Under the pieces are notes generated by a model that was given only the letters and a program-made list of their open reading frames with translations, ran no database searches and had not been told where the DNA came from. A DNA stretch of 64,000 nt from Clostridiales bacterium (GTDB lineage: Bacteria; Bacillota; Clostridia; Christensenellales; Aristaeellaceae), in assembly GCA_012523405.1 (NCBI GenBank), contig JAAYIN010000050.1, forward strand, positions 1-64,000, written 5' to 3'. Shown here one piece after another: positions 8,656-18,105 of this stretch. The position numbers and the translations under genes are program-made. Positions within the stretch are counted from its first letter, which is position 1, and each line of letters opens with the position of its first letter.

Positions 8656-10278
8656 ATGAAGCGTATGTCTTTTCAATCAGTATTTGGTGAAATAAAGAAG
8701 ACATTGGGTATCCGCACGCGCGACAAACGCAAAGGGGAGTTCTGTGCCCAACCAATGGAACAACTTGAGCTTGAGACTACAAAAGAATACTGGAAAGAAA
8801 CATGCCTGCTGACTAACTCAGGGCAGACAGTAGACGATACCACGTGGAATGATCTGGATATGGACTTGGTATATGAATCGCTGCGCTTTACATGCTCTAC
8901 GATAGGCGACGAGATACTCTACGCAATGCTGCGTGATACCGATGTGCCGCAAGAGGCACTGGAGCAAAGACGGTTGATGATGGATGCTTTTGCCGATGGG
9001 ACCTATCGAGAAAAGATTCGAAAGATCATGGGTAGACAGTCCAGACAAGCATACCATGGTGCAGGTACATATTTATTCCATCCCAAAGATAAAGTGCCGG
9101 GCAAACTTGCGCTGTATATGGCGCTTCCTATTGTGCTGGTGGTTTTTCTTGTGCTGGGGTTTGTCAACCCGATTTTCTTCTTTGGCGTGGCTTGCTCGTT
9201 TGCGGTCAATCTCATTGTATACTATTATAGCGGTTCATTATGGATGCGGGAAATCACAGCCGTACGCCATATTGCGCGGGTGATCAATGTCGCTACGAAG
9301 CTCGCACCCCAATTGCCGGACTCCCTTTCAGATGTGGCGGCGCAATTGCGAACGCTGACGGACGAGATGAAGCCCGTCGCACGCTGGAACGCCTTGTTTG
9401 CAATGCAGAAGATCACGGATATGGATTATTTGATTGACTATATACGTATTTTGTTTCAACTTGATATGATTTGTCTGAACAAACTGGCGGTTTTCTTTTC
9501 CAACCACAGTTCCACGCTACGCCGCCTATACCAACTGGTTGGCGAGATTGATGCATATCAAGCCATTGCGGCATACCGCTTGTCTGGTGTTATGTACTGT
9601 GAACCCATATTTGATTCGAAGCTTGAGGTAGAGGCGAAAGGGCTTGCCCATCCTTTGGTTGCGGCACCTGTTCGCAACGATCTGGACTGGACCCGCTCGG
9701 TGCTTATCACAGGTGCAAATGCCTCTGGTAAGTCTACCTTCACTAAAACCATGGCGGTCAATGCCATACTGGCGCAGAGCATTTTGACTTGCACAGCTGA
9801 GCGCTTTGTGATGCCTCGTGCACATATCATGACGTCCATGGCAATGCGCGATAGCTTGCAAAGCGGCGAAAGTTACTTTATCGTTGAGATTCGCAGTCTC
9901 AAGCGCATTGTGGATGCACTTGAGCAGCTTCGGCCTGTGTTGTGCTTTATAGACGAAATCCTGCGTGGTACCAATACCATTGAGCGGATATCGGCATCGC
10001 AGGCATTGCTCAAATACATCGCAGGACAAAACTGTCTGTGTATGGCAGCCACACATGATTTGGAGCTTACACGGCTGTTGCCAGAGTACCGCCAGATGCA
10101 CTTTCGCGAGGATTTGACGGAGGAGGGCATGCACTTTTCGTTTAAGATCATTGAAGGACCGAGCAATACCAGAAACGCAATCGCATTGCTCTCGCTGATG
10201 CATTTTCCCGAAACGGTGACCCAAAGTGCTGCGCAAGTTGCAGAAGAATTTGCGCAAACTGGGCAGTGGACTGGCTGA
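8656..10278 (+). CDS. Membrane-anchored MutS-family ATPase
   Basis: A 540-residue protein whose C-terminal third is a MutS core/ATPase domain: Walker A GANASGKST (residues 353-361), Walker B LCFIDEILRGTNT (about 429-441) and a following ATHDLELT switch. It lacks the mismatch-recognition domain of MutS. Instead it has two hydrophobic helices at about 150-190, so it is probably membrane-bound. Such MutS-like proteins are widespread in Firmicutes but their role is not established. ATG 8656 has a perfect AGGAGG. It stands alone, with its own terminator, and is unrelated in context to the sugar genes on either side. Confidence 0.75.
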   Translation: MKRMSFQSVFGEIKKTLGIRTRDKRKGEFCAQPMEQLELETTKEYWKETCLLTNSGQTVDDTTWNDLDMDLVYESLRFTCSTIGDEILYAMLRDTDVPQEALEQRRLMMDAFADGTYREKIRKIMGRQSRQAYHGAGTYLFHPKDKVPGKLALYMALPIVLVVFLVLGFVNPIFFFGVACSFAVNLIVYYYSGSLWMREITAVRHIARVINVATKLAPQLPDSLSDVAAQLRTLTDEMKPVARWNALFAMQKITDMDYLIDYIRILFQLDMICLNKLAVFFSNHSSTLRRLYQLVGEIDAYQAIAAYRLSGVMYCEPIFDSKLEVEAKGLAHPLVAAPVRNDLDWTRSVLITGANASGKSTFTKTMAVNAILAQSILTCTAERFVMPRAHIMTSMAMRDSLQSGESYFIVEIRSLKRIVDALEQLRPVLCFIDEILRGTNTIERISASQALLKYIAGQNCLCMAATHDLELTRLLPEYRQMHFREDLTEEGMHFSFKIIEGPSNTRNAIALLSLMHFPETVTQSAAQVAEEFAQTGQWTG

Positions 10279-10297
10279 TAAGAACATTTAAAACAAG

Positions 10298-10336
10298 CGC
10301 CCCTCATTCTGCTGCTATCAGAATGAGGGGCGTTTT
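10298..10336. terminator. Terminator after the MutS-like gene
   Basis: A 14-bp perfect stem (10298-10311/10319-10332) rich in GC with a 7-base loop and T4 on the plus strand. It also lies just beyond the stop of the convergent esterase gene. Confidence 0.85.
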
Positions 10337-10350
10337 GTGATATCGCTAAA

Positions 10351-11232
10351 TCAGTCCATATACTTCTTGAAAAAAGCACATTCCTCAGCGTTGCAGCGAT
10401 GAGCTGCGTCTGATTTCATGTTGCAGTGAAACACATGCCCCAATCCCTTTGCACCTTCACTGTAGAAATGCAGCTGGAACGGCACGTTGCATTTCATGAG
10501 CTGCGGCATGAGAAGTGCAGGCTGCTCGGTCAGGAAATCGTCGGTACAGGTCATGAGGAAGGTGGGAGGGAATGCCTCTGTGACGAAATTCACGGCACTA
10601 ATACTGTGCAGCTTTTCAGGTGTGGAGCCGTCGAGAAACAAGTCATCCATGAGGACGTTGGTCATTTCATCTGAGCTGTTTCCCTCAAGAGAATACACCC
10701 CGCAGTTCAGGGCAATTGCGGTGGGGATGAAGCCCTTAGGCGCGGAGAATGAAAAGGTCTGTGCATAGTCTAAATTGGAGCACAGCGCAGCGTATAAGCT
10801 CAGCAGATGACCGCCGGCGGAGTCTCCCAGCGCAAATACATGACTTGCGTCCATGTTGTATTTTGCAGCATTGTCTTGTACCCATGTGAACACGGTGTTG
10901 ACATCCTCAAGCTGCGCGGGGAATTTGGCTTCTGGCGCTAAACGATAGGAGAAGTTGACCACAGCAAAGCCATGCTCCGCTAAGCTCATGCAGTAATACT
11001 GGTAGCGCTCTTTATCTCCATATACCCAGCCGCCGCCGTGAACGCTGACGATAACAGGCAGTGTTTCGCCTGCTCTTGCCTTGGGACGATACAGATCCAT
11101 CACCTGCAGCACGTCCGCTCCATAGGGGATGTCGTCAAAACGTTCGATGGTTTCGGGCGTTTTAAGACCTGCATCCCGAATGTCATCGCCTTTTTTGAAG
11201 TTGATACGCACCATATTGCTCATGTCAGACAT
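10351..11232 (-). CDS. Alpha/beta-hydrolase esterase (HSL-like)
   Basis: A 293-residue carboxylesterase-type alpha/beta hydrolase. It has the oxyanion motif HGGGWVYG, the nucleophile elbow GDSAGGHL, an acidic residue in TCTDDFL and the catalytic His in GLGHVF. No signal peptide, so cytoplasmic. ATG 11232 is preferred because GGAGGG lies 6 bases upstream; an in-frame TTG two codons earlier is too close to that site. It is the last gene of the minus-strand array that runs from the RbsB-type binding protein through the importer and an MBL-fold protein. Its place suggests it cleaves an ester or acylated sugar brought in by that transporter. Confidence 0.82.
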   Translation of the reverse strand: MSDMSNMVRINFKKGDDIRDAGLKTPETIERFDDIPYGADVLQVMDLYRPKARAGETLPVIVSVHGGGWVYGDKERYQYYCMSLAEHGFAVVNFSYRLAPEAKFPAQLEDVNTVFTWVQDNAAKYNMDASHVFALGDSAGGHLLSLYAALCSNLDYAQTFSFSAPKGFIPTAIALNCGVYSLEGNSSDEMTNVLMDDLFLDGSTPEKLHSISAVNFVTEAFPPTFLMTCTDDFLTEQPALLMPQLMKCNVPFQLHFYSEGAKGLGHVFHCNMKSDAAHRCNAEECAFFKKYMD

Positions 11233-11246
11233 AGTCAACCCTCCGA

Positions 11247-12056
11247 TTAGATGTTGTTTTTGTTGTAAACGATGTTGCCCACAACGCCGTCCATGCGGGA
11301 CATGGTTTCGGGATTCATCGCCTTGGCAATGAACCCGTTATGGCCTTTGAAGGAGAAGGGTACATCGTCAGTAGTTCCTGCCAGGATGTCATCGCAGACA
11401 GCGATAACACTAGGAATAATGGACGTTGGGCCATTGCCATCGCCATGGGATAGCAAAATGGCATCATACTTTCCATCTGTTTCAGCCTTCAGCTTCATCA
11501 AACTATCGCGATAGGCGGTGATGGGTGTGGAGTAATCCTCAAACATGAATGAGAAGGGATTGCAGCCGTCGCCTGTTAACAGCATACGCTCCTCGCGGAT
11601 TAACATCGCCACTGAACCATAAGTATGACCCACACAATCATAAATGTCAATATGGATACCACCCAAGTCGAAGCTGTCTCCGCCCTTCACATCTTGAAAA
11701 CGCGTATAGTCATCAGTTGGGATGTAGTCCTCCGGCGGTAGGCTTAGCTCATTAAAATCCGCTTGTCTGAAAGAATCAGCGCCATGGGGGACGAAAATAT
11801 AATCATCTTTTCGATTCATGTAGATCGTATCAAATTCCTTTGTACCCATGGCGTGATCTACATGCCCGTGGGTCAAAAGAACGAGGATTGGCTTATCGGT
11901 CAGCTTGTCTACGCAGGCTTTGAGGCTGCCAAAGCCGCTGCCTGTATCCAGAAGTGCTGCATAGCGATCGCCCTCTATCAGATACATAAGCTCTGTGCAT
12001 AGTCCAAAAATACGGGTGATTCGATTGGTGATCTTCTCGGTTTTGAATTCTACCAT
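11247..12056 (-). CDS. MBL-fold metallo-hydrolase
   Basis: A 269-residue metallo-beta-lactamase-fold hydrolase with the metal-binding motif THGHVDHAMG and downstream ligands in GHTYGSV and LLSHGDGNG. ATG 12056 is used because AAGGAGA sits just upstream; the frame stays open for 21 more codons without one. It lies between the importer permease and the esterase with a 14-base gap to the latter. Substrate is not predictable from the fold; lactone, thioester or phosphoester cleavage are all possible. The operon suggests processing of the imported compound. Confidence 0.8.
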   Translation of the reverse strand: MVEFKTEKITNRITRIFGLCTELMYLIEGDRYAALLDTGSGFGSLKACVDKLTDKPILVLLTHGHVDHAMGTKEFDTIYMNRKDDYIFVPHGADSFRQADFNELSLPPEDYIPTDDYTRFQDVKGGDSFDLGGIHIDIYDCVGHTYGSVAMLIREERMLLTGDGCNPFSFMFEDYSTPITAYRDSLMKLKAETDGKYDAILLSHGDGNGPTSIIPSVIAVCDDILAGTTDDVPFSFKGHNGFIAKAMNPETMSRMDGVVGNIVYNKNNI

Positions 12057-12073
12057 CTTGTTCTCCTTAATAA

Positions 12074-12117
12074 GTGAGAGTCCTGCATTCCGCAGTACGG
12101 ATCGACAGGACTCCCAC
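12074..12117 (-). other. Intercistronic hairpin between permease and MBL genes
   Basis: GTGaGAGTCCTG (12074-12085) pairs with CAGGACTCcCAC (12106-12117), with one mismatch. No U-run follows in the direction of transcription, so it is probably a processing or stability element. Confidence 0.5.
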
Positions 12118-12147
12118 ATTTAAATTTATTTTTGCATCATTAATTCA

Positions 12148-13143
12148 TTAGGCCGCAATTGCTTCTTCTTTGCGCTTGTTGGCAGCAATTGCACGGCGAC
12201 CCATCTGGAATGCGTCAAACCACATAACACCTAGCATGATCGCACCCTTGACCACAAACTGATAGTAGGTGTTCAGTCCGGCTAGCTGCATACCGTTGGC
12301 CAGCAGACCCATGATCAGCACACCTGCAACGCAGTTTGCGATCTTGCCGTCGCCGCCGCGTACCGATACGCCGCCAACCAGCACGCCTGTTAGAACCGTA
12401 ATCTCTGTGCCTGCTGCTGTACCAGCCGCTGCAGCGCCTACGCGCGAGCATAGAACGATTGCACCAATGCCGCAGAATAGACCTGCAACGCCGCCAACGA
12501 GGTACTTCATACGCTTCACGTTGATACCTGCTAGGCGAGATGCAGCTTCGTTGCCGCCCAATGCGAAGACATAGCGGCCAAAGTAAGTGCGGTTCATGAG
12601 GAAGCTCATAATCAGACCCGCGATGACCATGAACACGGTCGCATAGGTCAGGCTGGGATGAAAGATCGTTCCTTGACCGATGACCTTAAAGGCAGCGGGA
12701 AGACCTGAGATGGTCTTGGAACCCGTGATAACATACGCAAGTCCCTGATAGACGGTGCTCAGTCCGATGGTGCAGAAGATGCGGGGGAGCTTTAGCACCT
12801 GCTCCAGCAAAGTAGCGAGCATGGAAAAGGCAATGCTCAGCAGGATTGTCACGATGACAGCAGCGATGACAGGAACACCTGACGTGATCATCATCGCGCA
12901 GACAACGCCGCAGATACTCATCTGGTAGCCAACCGACATATCCAGCCCGCCCGACATCATGATTAGCGCGATACCATAAGCGCAGATGATGACGTATGAG
13001 TTTTGGTTGAGAATGTTCAGGAGATTCTTAACCGTCAGGAAGTTTGGATTGGTGAAGCTAAAGACGATGCAAATGATGACCAATAAAACCCATGCCAGAT
13101 TTCTTCTGCAGAAATCGATGATCTTTGCAAGACTCTTGTTCAT
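12148..13143 (-). CDS. RbsC-type sugar ABC transporter permease
   Basis: A 331-residue permease of the ribose/galactose (CUT2) class with 8-10 predicted membrane helices. The family features SGGLDMSVG near residue 65, FGRYVFALGGNEAASRLAGI in the cytoplasmic loop and a Gly-rich LVGGVSVRGGDGKI region near the C terminus are intact. RBS GGAGGA precedes ATG 13143. It starts 3 bases after the ATPase gene and works with it and the RbsB-type protein as one importer. CUT2 systems usually carry monosaccharides or related small polar compounds. Confidence 0.92.
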   Translation of the reverse strand: MNKSLAKIIDFCRRNLAWVLLVIICIVFSFTNPNFLTVKNLLNILNQNSYVIICAYGIALIMMSGGLDMSVGYQMSICGVVCAMMITSGVPVIAAVIVTILLSIAFSMLATLLEQVLKLPRIFCTIGLSTVYQGLAYVITGSKTISGLPAAFKVIGQGTIFHPSLTYATVFMVIAGLIMSFLMNRTYFGRYVFALGGNEAASRLAGINVKRMKYLVGGVAGLFCGIGAIVLCSRVGAAAAGTAAGTEITVLTGVLVGGVSVRGGDGKIANCVAGVLIMGLLANGMQLAGLNTYYQFVVKGAIMLGVMWFDAFQMGRRAIAANKRKEEAIAA

Positions 13144-13146
13144 ACG

Positions 13147-14637
13147 TTATTCCTCCACAATGCCAGAGGCCAATTCGAGGATTTTCTCCTGGCAGAAATT
13201 ATTTTTGGAAACTTCGCCGCCAACCGTACCCTCATGGAGCACGATGATGCGGTCGCTCATACCCAGTAGTTCTTCCATTTCAGATGAAATCATCAATATG
13301 GACTTACCGTCTTCCACTAGCGAATTCATCAGCTTGTAGATTTCTTGCTTGGCACCCACGTCGATGCCGCGAGTTGGTTCATCAAAGATCAAAATATCGT
13401 TTTGTGCAGCTAAGACCTTTGCTACGACTACCTTTTGCTGATTGCCGCCGGATAGATTGCGCACGAGCTGCTTTACGGTCGGCGTTTTGATATCCAAGGT
13501 CTCGTTATAGGTTTCAACCAGCTCATCGATCTTCTTGAAATCCATGAAACTCCATTTGCTGTTTTGGCGCAGCGCCATGATGGCGATGTTCCACTCGATG
13601 GAGTATTCAAGGAATGCACCTTCCTGTTTGCGATCCTCGGGTACAAGCCCGATGCCAAGATCCACGCCGTCAGCCGCAGAATGTGCTGTCATCTGCTTGC
13701 CGCGGACGAGAATCTTGCCGCTATCAGGCTTTACATCGCCGCAAAGCATCTTTGCAAGCTCCGTGCGTCCTGCTCCGACAAGTCCTGCCAGACCTAAGAT
13801 CTCGCCCTTGTGCAGTGCCATGTTAATATGAAAATCGCCGTTGCCGCTTAGATCCTGAACCTCCAAAACCGGCTCCCCGATCTGTGCATTACGAGAAGGA
13901 AACTTCTCTGTCAGCTCGCGGCCGATCATATAGCGAATCAAGTCTTTTTTAGTGATGTCCGCAACGTTTTGCGTGGTGACATATTTGCCGTCGCGGAATA
14001 TCGTCACGCGGTCGCAGATCTCAAATAGCTCTTCCAAACGGTGGCTGATGTAAATGACAGACACACCGCGTGCTTTTAGTTTGCGAATAATACGGAACAT
14101 GTTCTGGACTTCTGCCATTGGGATGGAGGCGGAGGGCTCGTCCATGATCAAAACCTTGCAGTTTTTAATCATCGCCTTTGCAATCTCTACGATTTGCATC
14201 TGAGCGGTGGAGAGCATCTGAACCTGCGTGTTCACATCGATCTTGACACCAAGTTCTTCCATGATGTCTTGAGAGCGGCGCTTCATTTCCTTGAAATCGG
14301 GACAGCCGCGCGTTTTGCCTACTTTGTCGCCTAAAAAAATGTTCTCTGCTATGCTTAGGGAGGGAACTAAATTGAATTCCTGATAGACTACGCCAATGCC
14401 TGCTTCTTTTGCAATCGCGGGCGTTAGTTTTGTATATTCCTTGCCTTCGATAACGATGCTTCCCGATTCGGCTTGGATAGCACCTGAAATGGTTTTGATG
14501 ACCGTTGACTTACCTGCGCCGTTTTCGCCGATGAGGGCAAGAACTTCGCCTGCCTCCACATCAAAGGAGACATCATCCAGTGCTACAACACCCGGATAGA
14601 TTTTCGTCACATTTTTGACTTCGAGAATCTTTGCCAT
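13147..14637 (-). CDS. RbsA/MglA-type double ATPase of sugar ABC importer
   Basis: A 496-residue ATPase with two nucleotide-binding domains, as in CUT2 importers. The N-terminal half has Walker A GENGAGKST (near 37-45), a weak signature LSTAQMQIVEIAKAM and Walker B VLIMDEPSA. The C-terminal half lacks a full Walker A, as in the family, but has signature LSGGNQQKVV and DEPTRGIDVGA. This is the catalytically competent ATPase of the locus. The other ABC-like protein (15782-17233) lacks these residues. It follows the binding-protein gene after a hairpin and abuts the permease gene. Confidence 0.92.
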   Translation of the reverse strand: MAKILEVKNVTKIYPGVVALDDVSFDVEAGEVLALIGENGAGKSTVIKTISGAIQAESGSIVIEGKEYTKLTPAIAKEAGIGVVYQEFNLVPSLSIAENIFLGDKVGKTRGCPDFKEMKRRSQDIMEELGVKIDVNTQVQMLSTAQMQIVEIAKAMIKNCKVLIMDEPSASIPMAEVQNMFRIIRKLKARGVSVIYISHRLEELFEICDRVTIFRDGKYVTTQNVADITKKDLIRYMIGRELTEKFPSRNAQIGEPVLEVQDLSGNGDFHINMALHKGEILGLAGLVGAGRTELAKMLCGDVKPDSGKILVRGKQMTAHSAADGVDLGIGLVPEDRKQEGAFLEYSIEWNIAIMALRQNSKWSFMDFKKIDELVETYNETLDIKTPTVKQLVRNLSGGNQQKVVVAKVLAAQNDILIFDEPTRGIDVGAKQEIYKLMNSLVEDGKSILMISSEMEELLGMSDRIIVLHEGTVGGEVSKNNFCQEKILELASGIVEE

Positions 14638-14666
14638 TTTGTGAGTCCTTTCTCGGTTAAGAAGAT

Positions 14667-14690
14667 ATGAGGCTCCTTTCGGAGCCTCAT
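14667..14690 (-). other. Hairpin with GNRA-like loop after binding-protein gene
   Basis: On the minus strand ATGAGGCTCC, loop GAAA, GGAGCCTCAT, with outer pairing of GTTAAG/CTTAAC at 14656-14661 and 14694-14699. No U-run, so probably a stability hairpin raising binding-protein mRNA over downstream genes. Confidence 0.65.
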
Positions 14691-14702
14691 GAGCTTAACT
14701 GC

Positions 14703-15689
14703 TTAATTCTCTGGGAAGTAAGTAGCGATGGTTTCGGGGGTGATAGCGATGCATTCTTCCTTGTACTTGCCATCAACGATGCGGTCAGACCATTCGCCTA
14801 GCAGCATGTAGCAGGTATAGGGGGTGCCTTCGCCCAGCATTACGGTGCCGCGGATAGCGGATTCGTTGGCGGGGGATAGCTTAATGCGATCACGGATATA
14901 TTCAGCTGTATCAACTGTGAAGATAGCGAACTGGGATACATCGCCGGATTTCATTGCGATTTCGTCAGCGCCCTGGCCAAGGTCAGTGCCATAGGTCATG
15001 ATGACTTTGATTTCAGGATGTTCCATCAGACCGATTTCCACCAATTCCTGTGACTTTGAAGCAGTTGCCTCAACGTTTGCATTCTCGGTTGTGTAGACAA
15101 CCTTTGCCTTGGGGCATAGGGCTGTGATTTCGTCCATGCCGTTGGAACGAGCGAGTGCGTCTTCGGAGTCGGTTACCTTCATAACCATGACTTCGATGGA
15201 AGCGTCGGCGGCATCGGGGAAGGTCTTGTTAATCCAGTCGGCAGCCATCTGAGCCTGAACTGCACCTGTGTTGTACTGATCAACGTTGATGCAAACATCA
15301 TATGCGTCGGGATCGGATAGCGCGGTGCCGATAACGATGATGAAAGCGCCGTCGTCGCGTGCAGACTTAGCAGCGTCGGAGATAGCGGTCGCATCAACGG
15401 GGAACATGATGATGTAATCAGTGCCGTTAGCAACGAAGTTCTCGATATTGGAGATCTGTGTCTCAACGGACATGTTCGCATCAGCTGCGGTGTAGTTCAT
15501 GCCAGCGCTGGTGAAGTAATTGTCGAACTGGTCGGACATATCAGCGAAGAACTCGGAGGCTAGAGAAATAGCGGAGAAACCGACTTTCTTGCCAGCTAAT
15601 TCTTCGGCAGTTGTGGTTTCAGCGGTTGCGCAAGATACCATAGCCAGCATCATTGTGAGAGCCAGGAGCAACGCGAGAATTTTTTTCAT
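14703..15689 (-). CDS. RbsB-type sugar ABC solute-binding protein
   Basis: A 328-residue periplasmic-binding-protein-like sugar binder (peripla_BP_4 type). The signal peptide (1-24) contains MVSCATAE. This could be a weak lipobox (Cys20) or a type I Ala-x-Ala site. The mature domain starts with KVGFSAISLASEFFADMSDQ, close to ribose/galactose-binding proteins. It has its own promoter just upstream and a strong hairpin behind it, so it is likely expressed above the ATPase and permease. Together with the upstream histidine kinase genes it may also deliver the ligand signal, but this is inference. Confidence 0.88.
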   Translation of the reverse strand: MKKILALLLALTMMLAMVSCATAETTTAEELAGKKVGFSAISLASEFFADMSDQFDNYFTSAGMNYTAADANMSVETQISNIENFVANGTDYIIMFPVDATAISDAAKSARDDGAFIIVIGTALSDPDAYDVCINVDQYNTGAVQAQMAADWINKTFPDAADASIEVMVMKVTDSEDALARSNGMDEITALCPKAKVVYTTENANVEATASKSQELVEIGLMEHPEIKVIMTYGTDLGQGADEIAMKSGDVSQFAIFTVDTAEYIRDRIKLSPANESAIRGTVMLGEGTPYTCYMLLGEWSDRIVDGKYKEECIAITPETIATYFPEN

Positions 15690-15739
15690 GTTTTCTTCCT
15701 CTTTTCATATTAGTCATTGTATGACCTGTTGATACTTAT

Positions 15740-15768
15740 ATTATAGGGGGTGTATGCAGGCAGTGAAA
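15740..15768 (-). promoter_or_regulatory. Sigma-A promoter of RbsB-type gene
   Basis: On the minus strand TTTCAC (15768-15763), 17-bp spacer, perfect TATAAT (15745-15740), about 50 bases before the ATG. It could separate importer expression from the two-component genes upstream and is a likely target of the AraC-type response regulator. Confidence 0.7.
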
Positions 15769-15781
15769 GGCGAAATATGTG

Positions 15782-17233
15782 TTATTTGGTGGTCATTCTT
15801 ACAATGCATCCATTTTTGTTGGTTAAAATGAGACCGCAATCCATTTGAAACTGCTCCACCGAGCGTCCTACAAAAACGACTTTGATGCCATTTGATTGCA
15901 TTTGGTCGAGGTATTCACGCAGTATTTCCTGTTCTTGCGCACTGAAACTTGAAAGTGGATTTTCCAGAATCATCACCTTGGGTTTCTGCAGCGCCCAGCG
16001 ATATATGGAGAGGATTTTTCGTTGCACACGCGTTAGCTGAGCTACGATTTGCTTTGCTTGTGTGATGTTCATGTAGCTGCAAAATTCTCGGTTCAGCCGA
16101 TCCTCAATTGCCGGCGCAATATAGCCGAATTTCCCATTGGAAACCCTGTTTTTGAGCGGCAGCATCAGGTTTTGTTTGACGGTCAAGTTGCTTAGCAGCA
16201 TACTCGCGCTTTCCCTTGGAATCAAAGCTGTGCCATCCGCCCAGCTTTCTCCTTCAGGCGGAATTTCGCCGCCTACGTAAGCATCCCAAACATCACGGTT
16301 TTCCTCCCGAATGGTGCGCATCGCCTGCCATAAGCTGTCGCGGCTGGTACGCTCGTAGTCCACCAGTCCAACAATATTCGGATTTGGTGATCGCTGACTG
16401 AACATGCCCGAATAGGCATTGCTGCGCAAGCGCTGACGCAAGTTGTCGGTAAGCCCTGTCCACTCCTTTAGCTCGCGCCCCTCTGAAATCACCTGTATTC
16501 TGGTCGCGATTTCTGCAAAAATGGCGTAATTATCCGAGCAAATGACAAAGGAAATACCCTCGGCATTAACGGTAAGGATCAAGTCACATAGCGCTTCAAC
16601 TTCCCTGCTCTCATAAATGTCGCTGGTCAAATCCAGCACCACTAGCTCTGCCTTGAGAAGCTTCGCCTTCAGCACGCTCAATTTGTTTTGTTCCAGTTTG
16701 CTAAGCGCCCATAGTCTGGTATGCACGGAGGCATCCAGACCGTATTTTTGAAGGTAGCACTGTACACGCTGCTCTGCTTTTTTTCGGCTGTAGAATTTCA
16801 AAGGTGAGGATGGTACGCCGATCGCCGCTAGATTATCACCTACTGTCAGGTTTTCCACCAAATCCATACCTGCGGTAATCGTATAAATACGGTGGGAGAT
16901 GGCTGTATTGCGATTGTAACCAACCGTTTCCTCGCCCCAAAGAAGCATTTTACCTGATTTCAAAGCGCAGTCGCCAGCCAGAACATTGACCAGCGTCTTT
17001 AGACCGCTGCCGCGCAGCCCTTGAATATAGACGATATCCCTCTCGTAAACTTCTAGGTTGTAATTGACTAGCCCGCCTGTTGGGATTTCGCTTGTGCGCA
17101 GCGTGCTATTTGCGGCCTGCATACCATTGCCGCGCTGATCACGCATGAAATCCAATGGCAGTTGTTTGCGCGTTGCTGCACTGTCCAAAGGACCGTCGGC
17201 AACGCCATGAATAATCCGCAAAACTTCTTTCAT
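15782..17233 (-). CDS. Degenerate ABC ATPase (pseudo-ATPase) linked to two-component system
   Basis: A 483-residue protein with the layout of an RbsA-type double ATPase but degraded key residues. Walker A reads GLRGSGLKT (72-80), with the lysine displaced by one. The signature is LSKLEQNKL. Walker B ends LVVLDLTS (197-204) with no catalytic Glu, and the H-loop position reads CSDN. The second half has ILENPLS instead of LDEPT. ATP hydrolysis is therefore unlikely; nucleotide binding could remain. Its ATG overlaps the histidine kinase stop (ATGA), and a normal RbsA-type ATPase is encoded downstream. A regulatory role, for example coupling transporter state to the kinase, is my inference. Confidence 0.75.
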   Translation of the reverse strand: MKEVLRIIHGVADGPLDSAATRKQLPLDFMRDQRGNGMQAANSTLRTSEIPTGGLVNYNLEVYERDIVYIQGLRGSGLKTLVNVLAGDCALKSGKMLLWGEETVGYNRNTAISHRIYTITAGMDLVENLTVGDNLAAIGVPSSPLKFYSRKKAEQRVQCYLQKYGLDASVHTRLWALSKLEQNKLSVLKAKLLKAELVVLDLTSDIYESREVEALCDLILTVNAEGISFVICSDNYAIFAEIATRIQVISEGRELKEWTGLTDNLRQRLRSNAYSGMFSQRSPNPNIVGLVDYERTSRDSLWQAMRTIREENRDVWDAYVGGEIPPEGESWADGTALIPRESASMLLSNLTVKQNLMLPLKNRVSNGKFGYIAPAIEDRLNREFCSYMNITQAKQIVAQLTRVQRKILSIYRWALQKPKVMILENPLSSFSAQEQEILREYLDQMQSNGIKVVFVGRSVEQFQMDCGLILTNKNGCIVRMTTK

Positions 17234-18105
17234 CTCTCGGCACCGCTTTCCATGCGGTTTTCATAGCCTGCGCGAGTAAAGACATCCACGACTGGAAGCG
17301 TCACGAAAGCATCCGTTCCTTCGCCCTCAATGGAATGATATCTGATCCCATAATCATTGCCGAAGATAATTCTGATCTGCGTGCTGACATTGCGCAGGGC
17401 TATGCCGCTATGGCGGCTGGATGAGCTAGTGGGCTTGGGGCTTGATTCGTTTTCCATGCGGCTGTTGAGCTTGTCCAGATTCATCGCGCTCATTCCTGCA
17501 CCATCATCTGATACGACGATCGTCAGCCTGTTTTGAGTGCAAAACAAGCGGAGGGTGATATGACCTTGCCCCGGTACTTTTTCCAGACCGTGAATCAAGG
17601 CGTTTTCAACAATAGGTTGAAGCGTCATTTTGGGCAGATATAGGTCATTGATATATTCGGATTCCATATGGATGCTCATCAGGAATCGATCTTCAAATCT
17701 GTATTTCTGAATGTAGAAGTAATCCTCTATATGGCGTATTTCTTCGCCTACCGTCACAAGCGCATCCGAACCGCTAATGCAGTAACGAAAAAAATGCGAA
17801 AGCGTTTCCGTTGCTTTTGCAATTTCATGTTGATTTGCTTGTAAGGCCTGACTCCGGATGGAATCAAGGGTGTTGTAGAGAAAATGCGGGTTGATTTGTG
17901 ATCTGAGATAACTCAGCTCGATCTGTTTTCTGGCGCGCTCTTGCTCGGGTGTACCTACTGCCTGGATACGCAAGCGTTGCTCTTCTCGCATCGTGAATCG
18001 CAAAAGATTCCTCTGGCGCAAATAGAGGATCAATACCACCACAAATAATGCTGCAAATAATGCGCAGGCAATCCAGCCAATCCATTTCATATTCCAGCAC
18101 CTCAT
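17230..18105 (-). CDS. Sensor histidine kinase, YesM/LytS type, minimal N terminus
   Basis: A 291-residue kinase with one membrane helix (residues 8-29) and almost no extracellular part. A short linker leads to the His_kinase domain with the phospho-acceptor His74 in QINPHFLYNTLDSIR. The HATPase domain follows (VENALIHGLEK, DDGAGM). YesM proteins normally have a large extracellular sensor between two helices, which is missing here. Signal input must therefore come from the membrane or a partner, and the overlapping degenerate ABC protein is the obvious candidate. It overlaps the response regulator by ATGA. Confidence 0.88.
   Translation of the reverse strand: MRCWNMKWIGWIACALFAALFVVVLILYLRQRNLLRFTMREEQRLRIQAVGTPEQERARKQIELSYLRSQINPHFLYNTLDSIRSQALQANQHEIAKATETLSHFFRYCISGSDALVTVGEEIRHIEDYFYIQKYRFEDRFLMSIHMESEYINDLYLPKMTLQPIVENALIHGLEKVPGQGHITLRLFCTQNRLTIVVSDDGAGMSAMNLDKLNSRMENESSPKPTSSSSRHSGIALRNVSTQIRIIFGNDYGIRYHSIEGEGTDAFVTLPVVDVFTRAGYENRMESGAER

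Noticed and set aside
9526-10287. 253-codon open frame antisense to the MutS-like gene
   Set aside because: The plus strand has intact Walker motifs and a good ribosome-binding site; the antisense translation is Cys/His/Arg-rich without pattern.
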